A DNA stretch of 56,053 nt from MESE01 sp036675035 (lineage in GTDB: Bacteria > Pseudomonadota > Gammaproteobacteria > Burkholderiales > Burkholderiaceae_D), in contig JAKFFO010000064.1 of NCBI GenBank assembly GCA_036675035.1, forward strand, positions 1 to 56,053, in the 5' to 3' direction. The number at the start of each line of letters is the position of its first letter. The stretch's first letter is position 1. Shown in pieces: positions 1 to 8,382 of the stretch. A program made the position numbers and the translations under genes. The notes under the pieces were generated by a model. The model had not been told where the DNA came from. It did no database searches and saw nothing but the letters and a program-made list of their open reading frames with translations.

Positions 1-266
1 AGGCTGTGCAGGTCGGCTACTTTCAATGCCTTCTCGGAGAGGTCGATGCCGGTGACGCGAGCGCCCTTTTTTGCCATTGACTCAGCCAGTATCCCGCCGC
101 CGCATCCAATATCGATGACGGTTTTGCCGGCAAGCGGTACGCGCGCATTAATCCATTCGAGTCTTAGCGGATTGATTTCATGTAATGGGCGAAACTCGGA
201 AGTCGGGTCCCACCAGCGATGAGCAAGGTCGCTGAATTTTTGCAGCTCTAACGGATCGGCATTCAT
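1..266 (-). CDS. ubiG: UbiG ubiquinone biosynthesis O-methyltransferase, 5' part
   Basis: This is the N-terminal 88 codons of the SAM-dependent O-methyltransferase that acts at two O-methylation steps of ubiquinone synthesis. The gene runs off the left edge of the window. The start is the ATG at 266-264, giving MNADPLELQKFSDLAHRWWD, the usual UbiG opening with its FxxLAxxWWD signature. The SAM-binding motif I follows as VIDIGCGGGILAES, then GIDLSEKAL for motif II. No strong Shine-Dalgarno is visible. It lies downstream of, and in the same direction as, the ompA-like gene at 518-1174, with a strong terminator between them, so it probably has its own promoter in the 206 bases after that terminator. 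Confidence 0.93.
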   Translation of the reverse strand, partial: MNADPLELQKFSDLAHRWWDPTSEFRPLHEINPLRLEWINARVPLAGKTVIDIGCGGGILAESMAKKGARVTGIDLSEKALKVADLHS

Positions 267-472
267 GGCACAAATGATAGCTGGAAAACAGATGGCCTGC
301 CGATAGTCAGTGCATGACAAGGAAAATGAAATTTCGGGGGATTGGTGATGAGATCAAGCCGCGCCGGAATCTTCGAGGGGCCGGTGCACAGCGGATTTGA
401 GTAAAACGTTGCACCGTTGCCTCCGGAGAGGGCATGCCATCGATTTTTCACGTATCTCGCTGCGTGATTGAT

Positions 473-500
473 AAAAAAAACCCCGCCGAAGCGGGGTTTT
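473..500 (-). terminator. Rho-independent terminator of the first ompA-like gene
   Basis: The inverted repeat CCCCGC-CGAA-GCGGGG is flanked by an A-run on the left and a T-run on the right. Read on the minus strand it is a GC-rich stem with a short loop followed by eight T residues, starting 18 bases past the ompA stop. This is a textbook intrinsic terminator. Confidence 0.93.
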
Positions 501-517
501 AATTCGATTTCGATCAA

Positions 518-1174
518 TTATCTGGTACGGGTACCGACAACTTCGATCTCAACGCGGCGATTTTGCGCGCGACCGGCAGCGGACTTGTTGTCTGCAACAG
601 GCTGCTTCTCGCCTTTACCTTCGGTGTAGACGCGATTCGCTTCCACTCCCTTCGAGACCAGATAGGCCTTTACCGCTTCAGCACGGCGAATTGACAGCTT
701 CTGATTGTACGAATCGGCGCCGATCGAGTCGGTGTGTCCGACGGCGATAATGACTTCGAGGTTCATACCTTGCAGCTTGGAGGTAAGATCGTCGAGCTTG
801 GCTTTGCCGTCTGGTTTCAATACGGCTTTGTCGAAGTCAAAGAAAGTATCGGCAGCAAACGTCACCTTCTCGGAAACTGGAGCAGGTGCTACTGGTGCGG
901 GCGCAGGTTTTGCTGGTGCAGGTGCAGTTTGGGCAGGTGCCACAGGTGCTGCTTGCGCCAATACGCCATCGCAACCGACTACGGTAGCATCAGCCGGAGT
1001 CCAGTAACCTGTGTGCCAGCACTCGCCAAATCCACTGCGAGTGATCATGCCGCTACCGTCTTGAACGTAAGCGCTATTTGGTTTTTGTGCTTGGATGCTA
1101 GTCGGAGTCTGTGCAGATGCGGAAAATGCAACGACTGCGGTCGCAGCGAAGACGAGTTTTACTAATTTATTCAT
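518..1174 (-). CDS. ompA: OmpA family outer membrane protein (short form)
   Basis: A 218-residue envelope protein. Residues 1-21 form a signal peptide (basic MNKLVK, hydrophobic core, ASA-Q cleavage). Next comes a segment SAYVQDGSGMITRS...CWHTGYWTPADA..CDGVL with two Cys, then a Pro/Ala linker (about 72-100), then a C-terminal OmpA peptidoglycan-binding domain (about 105-214) with the family signatures FFDFDKAVLKP, VGHTDSIGADSYNQKLSIRRA and NRRVEIEV. It lacks the eight-stranded barrel of enterobacterial OmpA, as is common for Burkholderiales proteins of this size, and should tether the outer membrane to peptidoglycan. The TTTCTCCTCTC before the start, read on the minus strand, gives a GAGAGGAGAAA ribosome binding site. 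It is paralogous to the gene at 1558-2235. Confidence 0.93.
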   Translation of the reverse strand: MNKLVKLVFAATAVVAFSASAQTPTSIQAQKPNSAYVQDGSGMITRSGFGECWHTGYWTPADATVVGCDGVLAQAAPVAPAQTAPAPAKPAPAPVAPAPVSEKVTFAADTFFDFDKAVLKPDGKAKLDDLTSKLQGMNLEVIIAVGHTDSIGADSYNQKLSIRRAEAVKAYLVSKGVEANRVYTEGKGEKQPVADNKSAAGRAQNRRVEIEVVGTRTR

Positions 1175-1557
1175 GTTTCTCCTCTCGGGTGAGATATCCG
1201 CAGATTAACTGCGCAACAAAATGAACGACATCAAAATGGTTAGTGATCAGATAATAGCACGCGGTTCAACCCATCACACGTAAAAAATTGTCTACATGCA
1301 ATATGTTTAACTTAGTTCCATTTTGCCACAAGCGCGTATGTATAGAGTAGGTTGCTAAATCGTCTAATCAACGTTTTTAAAGTTTCGTCGTACGCGTGCA
1401 ACAATCTGCGGAAAAGGGTTTTGTATTAAAAATGTTTTATGTTAGCAATTTAAGAAAATCGGCGCTTCCTAAATAATCTGCTAAGCATGATTCTCCCTTG
1501 GCCTGATATGGGATGTTTTGCATTAAAGCAAAGCAAGATAATTTAGTTGCTCTACTC
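1175..1557. other. 383-base AT-rich intergenic region
   Basis: The gap between the two minus-strand ompA paralogues holds no credible gene. It is markedly AT-rich and must contain the promoter and 5' untranslated region of the 518-1174 gene. I could not pick out a confident -35/-10 pair or a known operator. A long mRNA leader, as seen for other abundant porin-type messages, is possible but not shown. Confidence 0.5.
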
Positions 1558-2235
1558 CTATCCCTGAACGTCAATAACGACGCGCCGATTGGGAGCCAGA
1601 CACTCAATTAATTGTTTGCGGTCACGCATGTCGCTGCATGTCTTGATCGGCTGCGCTTCGCCGGCTCCGATGGTTTTGACTCCAGAAGCCATGCCCTTGT
1701 GGTGTAAATAGGCGGCTACAGCTTCAGCACGCTTTTTCGATAATTTTTGATTGTATTGCCGGGTTCCGATTCTGTCGGTATGTCCGGTGACTGTGATACT
1801 TTCGCCGCCGCGGCAGGTCGCCAGCTTGCTCAAGACTTCATCATCGATACGACGTTTGGCTGCGCTGCTCAACGCGGCGTTGTTGAATTCAAAGCTCTGA
1901 CCGTTTTCCAGCGTAACCGTGAAGTTGCATGGCTTCGGAAGGGTATTTACCGTTACGGCTGGCTCCGGTTGTTGTGGTGGCATCACCGGAATTGCCGGTG
2001 CAGTGATTTTTGCTACTGGCGGGGCCAGCAGTCCATCGCATCCGGCGACCGCATCAGCCGGAGTCCAATACCCGGTTCGCCAGCATAATCCATATGGGCT
2101 GCGCACGATAATATTTCGACCATCTTGTGAATATGCGCTATCGCCGGCTTTGGCCGGTATATCGGTAATCGATTGAGCGAGCGTGCCCGCGGCTGAGAAG
2201 CCGATGACAAAGCCAAAGGCCAATTTGATGAGCAT
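1558..2235 (-). CDS. OmpA family protein, second paralogue
   Basis: A 225-residue envelope protein with a signal peptide (about 1-20, cleaved near LAQ-S). It carries the same N-terminal segment as its neighbour (SAYSQDGRNIIVRS, CWRTGYWTPADA, CDGLL), then a Pro-rich linker and a C-terminal OmpA domain with the peptidoglycan-binding signature VTGHTDRIGTRQYNQKLSKKRAEAV and the end PNRRVVIDV. It differs from the 518-1174 protein by the insert KTCSDMRDRKQLIECL, which adds a Cys pair, and by CNFTVTLENG at the domain start, so the domain may be disulfide-stabilised. The tandem pair probably arose by duplication followed by divergence. Confidence 0.9.
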   Translation of the reverse strand: MLIKLAFGFVIGFSAAGTLAQSITDIPAKAGDSAYSQDGRNIIVRSPYGLCWRTGYWTPADAVAGCDGLLAPPVAKITAPAIPVMPPQQPEPAVTVNTLPKPCNFTVTLENGQSFEFNNAALSSAAKRRIDDEVLSKLATCRGGESITVTGHTDRIGTRQYNQKLSKKRAEAVAAYLHHKGMASGVKTIGAGEAQPIKTCSDMRDRKQLIECLAPNRRVVIDVQG

Positions 2236-2479
2236 GTTATTTTCGCGAACTGAGTATGGTAATTAAGAGAGGCGCGGACGAATCAAACCGCATTTAAACA
2301 TATTTTTTTATTAAAACGCGACTTTTGTATGGCAAGAAGGCGAGGGCAGCCATGATCTGAAAAGGCATGAGGAGGTACTTCCGCATGTTAAACTCTTCCA
2401 CTTGTCGGCTCCTTACGAAAACGCCGTACGGACGCATCAACGTATAGTTAATTTCACTTTCAGAATCTACGACCAGCCA

Positions 2480-5089
2480 ATGGATCAATTCGCCAAAGAA
2501 ACAATCCCGATTTCGCTCGAAGAAGAGATGCGCAAAAGTTATCTCGATTACGCCATGAGCGTAATCGTGGGACGCGCCTTGCCAGATGTGCGGGATGGCT
2601 TGAAGCCGGTGCATCGCCGCGTTCTGTTTGCAATGCACGAGACGAACAATGTCTGGAATCGTCCATATGTAAAGTGCGCTCGTGTGGTTGGTGAAGTGAT
2701 GGGTAAATATCACCCGCATGGCGATCAGGCGATTTACGATACTCTGGTGCGGATGGCTCAGGACTTCTCGCTGCGATATACGCTGGTGGACGGTCAGGGG
2801 AATTTCGGCTCGGTCGACGGCGACAATGCTGCGGCAATGCGCTATACCGAGTGCCGTCTGGACAAGATCGCCAGCGAGATTCTGGCCGATATTGAAAAGG
2901 ATACGGTCGATTTCGTGCCGAACTACGACGGCAAGGAAAGAGAGCCGTCGGTACTTCCGACTCGAATTCCGAACCTGCTGATCAACGGATCGTCGGGCAT
3001 TGCGGTCGGCATGGCGACCAATATTCCACCGCATAACATTACCGAAGTCATCGATGGTGCGCTGCATGTGCTGCGCAACAAGGATTGCACCATCGATGAA
3101 TTGATTGAAATTATTCCGGCCCCCGATTTTCCGACCGCAGGAATCATCTATGGCGTGTCTGGCGTAAGAGACGGCTACCGCACGGGACGTGGTCGCGTGG
3201 TGATGCGCGCGAAAACCCACTTCGAGGAATACGGCAAGGAAAATCGCACGGCGATTATCGTCGATGAGTTGCCTTACCAGGTCAACAAGAAGTCGCTGCT
3301 GGAGCGCATCGCCGAGCTGGTGCGCGATAAAAAACTGGAAGGCATTTCCGACATTCGCGATGAATCCGATAAATCGGGCATGCGTGTCGTCATTGAATTG
3401 AAACGAGGCGAAGTACCGGAAGTCGTGCTGAACAATCTGTACAAGCAGACACAGTTGCAGGACACCTTTGGCATGAATATGGTGGCACTGGTGGACGGAC
3501 AGCCGAAATTGCTGAATCTGAAGCAGATGCTGGAGTGCTTCCTGTCCCATCGCCGCGAAGTTGTCACGCGCCGTACCGTATTCGAGTTGCGCAAGGCGCG
3601 CGAGCGCGGCCATGTGCTGGAAGGTCTAGCAGTCGCCCTTGCCAACATCGATGATTTCATTGCAATCATCAAGGCAGCGCCGACGCCGCCGATCGCGAAA
3701 TCGGAGTTGATGGCGCGTGCGTGGGATTCGTCGATGGTACGTGAAATGCTGGCGCGCACAGGTGCCGAAAATTCCGGTGGGGTCGATGCGTTCCGTCCGG
3801 AAAATCTTCCCCGGCATTACGGCATCCAGACGGATGGCTTGTACAAACTGTCCGACGACCAGGCGCAAGAGATCCTGCAGATGCGCCTGCAACGCCTGAC
3901 CGGATTGGAGCAGGACAAGATCGTCAATGAATACAAGGATGTGATGGCGCAAATCGCTGACTTGCTGGACATTTTGTCCAAGCCGGCGCGGGTGACCACT
4001 ATCATTACCGACGAACTGACTGCTGCCAAAAATGAATACGGCGAAGGGGCAAAGGATGTGCGCCGTTCACAGATCGAACTGAACGCAACCGATCTTGGCA
4101 CCGAAGACTTGATAACGCCGCAGGATATGGTGGTGACGCTGTCGCATACCGGTTACATGAAGTCGCAACCGGTATCCGAATATCGGGCACAAAAACGCGG
4201 TGGGCGCGGCAAGCAGGCGATGGCGACCAAAGAGGATGACTGGATAGACCAGCTGTTCATCGCCAATACGCACGATTACATTCTGTGTTTCAGCAATCGC
4301 GGGCGCTTGTACTGGTTGAAGGTATGGGAAGTCCCGCAAGGTTCACGCAATTCGCGCGGCAAACCGATCGTCAATATGTTCCCTTTGCAGGAGGGCGAGA
4401 AAATTACCGTCGTGCTGCCGCTCTCCGGCGAGAATCGCACCTTCCCCGAAGATCATTACATTTTCATGTCTACCAGTCTGGGAACCGTCAAAAAGACACC
4501 TCTCAGCGATTTCAGCAATCCGCGCAAGGCGGGTATTATTGCCGTCGATCTGGACGACGGCGATTTCCTGATTGGTGCGGCACTCACCGATGGCAAGCAT
4601 GATGTGATGCTGTTTTCCGACAGCGGAAAGGCTGTTCGCTTTGATGAGAATGATGTGCGTCCAATGGGCCGTACCGCGCGCGGCGTGCGCGGCATGAACC
4701 TGGAAGACGGACAGCAGGTCATCGCACTGCTGGTCGCCGAAAACGAGCAGCAGTCGGTATTGACCGCTACTGAAAACGGCTACGGTAAGCGCACGCCGAT
4801 TACCGAATACACACGCCATGGTCGCGGCACCAAGGGCATGATCGCGATCCAGACCAGTGAGCGCAATGGCAAGGTTGTGGCCGCCACGCTGGTAGAGCCG
4901 AGCGACGAAATCATGCTGATCACGACCGGCGGCGTGCTGATTCGTACGCGCGTCGCAGAAATCAGGGAAATGGGGCGCGCAACGCAAGGGGTGACATTGA
5001 TTGCGGTTGAGGACGGCACCAAGCTCAGTGGCTTGCAGCGCATCGTCGAATCCGATGTTGAAGAGGAAAACGGCGGTGTGCAGGAATAA
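2480..5089 (+). CDS. gyrA: DNA gyrase subunit A
   Basis: GyrA, 869 residues (E. coli 875), the DNA-cutting and religating subunit of the A2B2 gyrase that introduces negative supercoils. The ATG at 2480 is chosen because MDQFAKETIPISLEEEM matches the family start. An in-frame TTG at 2402 would add 26 residues unlike GyrA. The catalytic tyrosine is Y122 in AAAMRYTECRL. The quinolone-resistance region reads GKYHPHGDQAIYD, so position 83 is Gln (codon 2726-2728) and Asp87 is retained. The C-terminal beta-pinwheel has the GyrA box QKRGGRG, needed for wrapping DNA, and the tail is acidic. It is followed after only 73 bases by pheA. Confidence 0.98.
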   Translation: MDQFAKETIPISLEEEMRKSYLDYAMSVIVGRALPDVRDGLKPVHRRVLFAMHETNNVWNRPYVKCARVVGEVMGKYHPHGDQAIYDTLVRMAQDFSLRYTLVDGQGNFGSVDGDNAAAMRYTECRLDKIASEILADIEKDTVDFVPNYDGKEREPSVLPTRIPNLLINGSSGIAVGMATNIPPHNITEVIDGALHVLRNKDCTIDELIEIIPAPDFPTAGIIYGVSGVRDGYRTGRGRVVMRAKTHFEEYGKENRTAIIVDELPYQVNKKSLLERIAELVRDKKLEGISDIRDESDKSGMRVVIELKRGEVPEVVLNNLYKQTQLQDTFGMNMVALVDGQPKLLNLKQMLECFLSHRREVVTRRTVFELRKARERGHVLEGLAVALANIDDFIAIIKAAPTPPIAKSELMARAWDSSMVREMLARTGAENSGGVDAFRPENLPRHYGIQTDGLYKLSDDQAQEILQMRLQRLTGLEQDKIVNEYKDVMAQIADLLDILSKPARVTTIITDELTAAKNEYGEGAKDVRRSQIELNATDLGTEDLITPQDMVVTLSHTGYMKSQPVSEYRAQKRGGRGKQAMATKEDDWIDQLFIANTHDYILCFSNRGRLYWLKVWEVPQGSRNSRGKPIVNMFPLQEGEKITVVLPLSGENRTFPEDHYIFMSTSLGTVKKTPLSDFSNPRKAGIIAVDLDDGDFLIGAALTDGKHDVMLFSDSGKAVRFDENDVRPMGRTARGVRGMNLEDGQQVIALLVAENEQQSVLTATENGYGKRTPITEYTRHGRGTKGMIAIQTSERNGKVVAATLVEPSDEIMLITTGGVLIRTRVAEIREMGRATQGVTLIAVEDGTKLSGLQRIVESDVEEENGGVQE

Positions 5090-5166
5090 TGGGTCGCGTT
5101 TATTCCAATCTCTGTCCCGGCTGTCCGCTCGATGCGGAACAGCTTGAAGCAACTGCAAAATCATGA
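5089..5166 (+). other. 25-codon ORF bridging gyrA and pheA, possible serC scar
   Basis: An ATG sharing one base with the gyrA stop (TAATG) opens a 25-codon frame whose TGA overlaps the pheA start. The peptide contains RVYSNLCPGCPLDAEQ. It has no Phe residues, so it is not an attenuator leader of the pheA type. RVY followed by N resembles the N-terminal RVYNF of phosphoserine aminotransferase (SerC), whose gene lies at this position in many Burkholderiales. It may be a deletion remnant or a chance ORF giving translational coupling. Confidence 0.3.
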
Positions 5167-6239
5167 CGATGGACGATAAACTTAAGCACTTGCGCGATCA
5201 AATCGATGCGATCGACACGCAAATTCTCGATTTGCTCAATCGCCGTGCGCGTATCGCGCAGGAGGTAGGTCATGTCAAGGCTGAAACCAATGCGCCGGTT
5301 TTCCGACCGGAACGCGAAGCACAGGTATTGCGCACTGCAGCCGAGCGCAATCCGGGCCCGTTGCGCGCAGACGATGTCCAGACGATTTTTCGAGAGGTGA
5401 TGTCTGCGTGTCGCGCGCTTGAAAAGCGGGTGGCGGTAGCGTATCTGGGACCGGCGGGCACGTTCAGCGAACAGGCTGTATATCAGCAATTCGGCCATGC
5501 TGTGGAAGCGACGCCATGTGCGTCGATCGATGAGGTATTTCGTGCCGCTGAAGCAGGTACTGCGGATTTCGGCGTGGTGCCAGTGGAGAATTCGACAGAA
5601 GGTGCGATCAATCGAACGCTCGACCTGTTGCTGCAGACTACTTTACTGATCAGCGGCGAGCTTTCGCTGCCGGTACATCATAGCCTGATGACGAAAAGCG
5701 GATCCATGAACGATGTGGAGCGTATCTGCGCTCATTCGCAGGCCCTGGCGCAATGCCAGACCTGGTTGAACCAGCGCTATCCGAATGTCAAGCGCCAAGC
5801 TGTCGCCTCCAATGGCGAAGCGGCTCGAATCGCGAGCGACGACTCGACAGTTGCAGCGATTGCCGGAGAAATCGCCGGTCAGCGATATAACTTGCAGGTG
5901 GTCAACGCACATATTCAGGACGATCCGCATAACCGGACCCGGTTCGCGGTAATCGGTCGCCTGCAGACGGCTCCAAGCGGGAAAGATCAGACTTCGCTGG
6001 TGCTGTCAGTGCCAAACAAGCCGGGAGCGGTTTACAACCTTCTTGCGCCTCTGGCGCGACACGGCGTATCAATGACACGCTTTGAATCGCGTCCCGCGCG
6101 CATGGGGACTTGGGAGTACTATTTTTATGTCGACGTCGAAGGGCATGCGGCGGACGACAAGGTTGCCAGGGCATTGGCCGAGCTGAAAGAGAACGCGGCG
6201 TTTTTCAAGCTGCTGGGTTCCTATCCTTTCACCCTGTGA
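5163..6239 (+). CDS. pheA: Bifunctional chorismate mutase / prephenate dehydratase (P-protein)
   Basis: A 358-residue cytosolic enzyme converting chorismate to prephenate and then to phenylpyruvate for phenylalanine synthesis. Domains are chorismate mutase (about 5-90, LRDQIDAIDTQILDLLNRRARIAQEV), prephenate dehydratase (about 93-270, YLGPAGTFSEQAVYQQFG and VVPVENSTEGAINRTLDLL), and an ACT domain (about 278-355) with GAVYNLLAPLARHGVSMTRFESRPA, the GAL/ESRP-type phenylalanine sensor for feedback inhibition. The ATG at 5163 is used, though the ATG at 5169 is also possible. It heads the aromatic run pheA-hisC-tyrA-aroA. Confidence 0.97.
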   Translation: MTMDDKLKHLRDQIDAIDTQILDLLNRRARIAQEVGHVKAETNAPVFRPEREAQVLRTAAERNPGPLRADDVQTIFREVMSACRALEKRVAVAYLGPAGTFSEQAVYQQFGHAVEATPCASIDEVFRAAEAGTADFGVVPVENSTEGAINRTLDLLLQTTLLISGELSLPVHHSLMTKSGSMNDVERICAHSQALAQCQTWLNQRYPNVKRQAVASNGEAARIASDDSTVAAIAGEIAGQRYNLQVVNAHIQDDPHNRTRFAVIGRLQTAPSGKDQTSLVLSVPNKPGAVYNLLAPLARHGVSMTRFESRPARMGTWEYYFYVDVEGHAADDKVARALAELKENAAFFKLLGSYPFTL

Positions 6240-6318
6240 TTCGCCATTATGTTGACGGCGCGCGTCTTGCGGTCCTGCATTTGCGCGACATACCTTTAAT
6301 CTATATAACGGAACCGCC

Positions 6319-7425
6319 ATGTCGATCCAGTTCGGGCCCGAATACGTTCGTGCCATAGCTCCTTATCAAGGCGGCAAACCCATTGCGGAAGTCGCGCGTG
6401 AATTCGGCCTCAATGAGACCAAAATCATCAAGCTTGCGTCGAACGAAAATCCGTTGGGCATGCCTGCGTCTGCCAAGCAAGCGATGCTGGAAGCCATGGC
6501 CGAAGTCGGCCGCTATCCGGATTCAAACGGTTTTGAACTGAAGGCAGCGATTACGGCCAGGTATGGCGTTCCATCGGAGTGGATAACTCTCGGAAATGGG
6601 AGCAACGACATTCTGGAACTGGCCGCGCATGCCTTTGTTCAGCCGGCCCAGTCGGTCATCTATGCGCAATATTCGTTCGCAGTCTATGCGCTCGCGACAC
6701 AAGCGCTGGGTGCGCGTGCGATCGTAGTACCGGCAAAAAATTACGGCCATGACCTGGTCGCGATGGCGCAGTCAATCACCTCCGATACCAGGCTGATTTT
6801 CATCGCCAACCCGAATAACCCGACCGGTACCTTTGTACCTGCTGGTGAAATCGAGACCTTCCTGAAGTCGGTGCCGTCCCGGATAGTGGTAGTGCTGGAT
6901 GAAGCGTACAACGAGTTTCTGGCGCCGGAGTTGCAGTACGATTCAATTGCATGGGTCAAGCGGTATCCGAATCTGCTGGTATCGCGCACCATGTCGAAAG
7001 CATATGGGCTGGCTGGCTTGCGCGTCGGTTTCGGAATCGCGCAGCCAGCACTTACCGATTTGCTCAATCGCGTGCGGCAACCGTTCAATGTGAATTCACT
7101 GGCGCAGGCTGCCGCAGTTGCAGCGCTGAAAGATAGTGCGTTTCTGGCGAAGAGTGCGGAAATGAATGTCGCCGGTTATCGCCAGCTGACGCAAGCGTTC
7201 GACAAGATGGATCTTGGCTACGTGCCATCGTTTGGCAATTTCGTGCTGGTCAGGGTCGGTAGCGATGATAATGCGGGTGCTCGTGTGAATCTTGCGCTGT
7301 TGAAGCAGGGAATTATCGTACGTCCGGTCGGAAATTACGGCTTGCCGCAATGGCTGCGCGTGTCGATCGGACTGCCCGAAGAAAATGCAGCATTTATAGA
7401 GGCGTTGCAAAAAGCATTGGCATGA
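6319..7425 (+). CDS. hisC: Histidinol-phosphate / aromatic aminotransferase
   Basis: A PLP-dependent class I/II aminotransferase of 368 residues. Motifs are KLASNENPLG, NPNNPTGTF, DEAYNEF, and the PLP lysine near residue 227 in SRTMSKAYGLAGLRVGF. The family transaminates imidazole acetol-phosphate in histidine synthesis. Many HisC2-type members in this genomic position between pheA and tyrA also act on phenylpyruvate or 4-hydroxyphenylpyruvate, so its real role here may be the last step of Phe and Tyr synthesis. The start ATG at 6319 follows GGAACCGCC. The sequence alone cannot settle substrate preference. Confidence 0.93.
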   Translation: MSIQFGPEYVRAIAPYQGGKPIAEVAREFGLNETKIIKLASNENPLGMPASAKQAMLEAMAEVGRYPDSNGFELKAAITARYGVPSEWITLGNGSNDILELAAHAFVQPAQSVIYAQYSFAVYALATQALGARAIVVPAKNYGHDLVAMAQSITSDTRLIFIANPNNPTGTFVPAGEIETFLKSVPSRIVVVLDEAYNEFLAPELQYDSIAWVKRYPNLLVSRTMSKAYGLAGLRVGFGIAQPALTDLLNRVRQPFNVNSLAQAAAVAALKDSAFLAKSAEMNVAGYRQLTQAFDKMDLGYVPSFGNFVLVRVGSDDNAGARVNLALLKQGIIVRPVGNYGLPQWLRVSIGLPEENAAFIEALQKALA

Positions 7426-7482
7426 AGCACAACCAAGCTGAAGAATAATTCATCAACCTGTTCAAATATCCAAACCAGTTCC

Positions 7483-8382
7483 GTGTTCAATAAAATCGCG
7501 ATTTTTGGAGTCGGCCTGATCGGCGGCTCGTTTGCACTGGCGCTCAAAAGGGCGGGTGCGGTCGAGCAGATTGTCGGTATCGGGCGCAGTGCGGCGTCGC
7601 TGTCGCGTGCGCGCGAGCTGGGCATTATTGACTTGGCGAGTACGTCGATAGAATCTGCATTGCATGGCACCGACCTGGTGCTGATTGCTGCTCCAGTCGC
7701 ACAAACCGAATCGATACTGGCGTCGATTGCCCCCCATTTGGGAACAGACACAGTGGTAACCGATGCCGGCAGTACCAAGAGCGACGTTGTCACCGCAGCA
7801 CGCAGGACACTCGGTGCAAAGATCGGGCAATTCGTGCCGGGACATCCGATCGCAGGGCGCGAACTGAATGGGCCGGATGCCGCTATCGCCGATTTGTATA
7901 TCGGTAAAAAAGTGGTGCTCACGGCGCTACCAGAAAACACGGAAGGAAATATATCGCGGGTAGCTGATGCGTGGCAGAAATGCGGAGCCGTGATTCATCG
8001 TCTGACGGCAGAAAAACATGATCGCGTATTTGCAGCGGTCAGTCATTTACCGCATTTGCTTGCGTATGCGCTGGTCGACGATATTGCCAAAAAACCGCAT
8101 GCAGATCTGCTGTTTCAATATGCTGCCAGCGGTTTTCGTGATTTCACTCGGATCGCCGGTTCTTCTCCGGAAATGTGGCGCGATATTTCCCTGGCCAATC
8201 AGGCGGCGCTTTTGGTCGAGCTGGATTTCTATATGGCGCAATTGGGCCGGTTGCGGGAATTGCTGGCGGCACGGAACGGCACTGGCATAGAAGAAATTTA
8301 TGCAAATGCGCAACACGCGCGGCAAAGCTGGATGCGCATGATTGAAACTGATGAAAAGCAAGATCAGCAAGGTGGCGATTGA
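7483..8382 (+). CDS. tyrA: Prephenate dehydrogenase
   Basis: A 299-residue NAD(P)-dependent enzyme oxidatively decarboxylating prephenate (or arogenate) in tyrosine synthesis. The Rossmann motif GVGLIGGSFALAL lies at residues 9-21, VTDAGSTKSDVV follows the nucleotide domain, and the substrate-binding HPIAGRELNGPDAA is intact. The start is a GTG at 7483, as no ATG upstream fits the conserved FNKIAIFGVGLIGG opening. There is no fused chorismate mutase, matching the fused one in PheA. The TGA overlaps the ATG of aroA (TGATG), pointing to translational coupling. Confidence 0.95.
   Translation: MFNKIAIFGVGLIGGSFALALKRAGAVEQIVGIGRSAASLSRARELGIIDLASTSIESALHGTDLVLIAAPVAQTESILASIAPHLGTDTVVTDAGSTKSDVVTAARRTLGAKIGQFVPGHPIAGRELNGPDAAIADLYIGKKVVLTALPENTEGNISRVADAWQKCGAVIHRLTAEKHDRVFAAVSHLPHLLAYALVDDIAKKPHADLLFQYAASGFRDFTRIAGSSPEMWRDISLANQAALLVELDFYMAQLGRLRELLAARNGTGIEEIYANAQHARQSWMRMIETDEKQDQQGGD

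Noticed and set aside
263..517. An 84-codon minus-strand frame between ompA and ubiG
   Set aside because: It covers the ompA terminator and overlaps the ubiG start. It has no ribosome binding site or conserved sequence.
2294..3613. A 439-codon minus-strand reading frame over gyrA
   Set aside because: It is antisense to the conserved gyrA and has no recognisable protein features.
5089..5166. Attenuator leader peptide for pheA
   Set aside because: The 25-codon frame encodes no Phe and no terminator/antiterminator pair is visible, so classical attenuation is unlikely.
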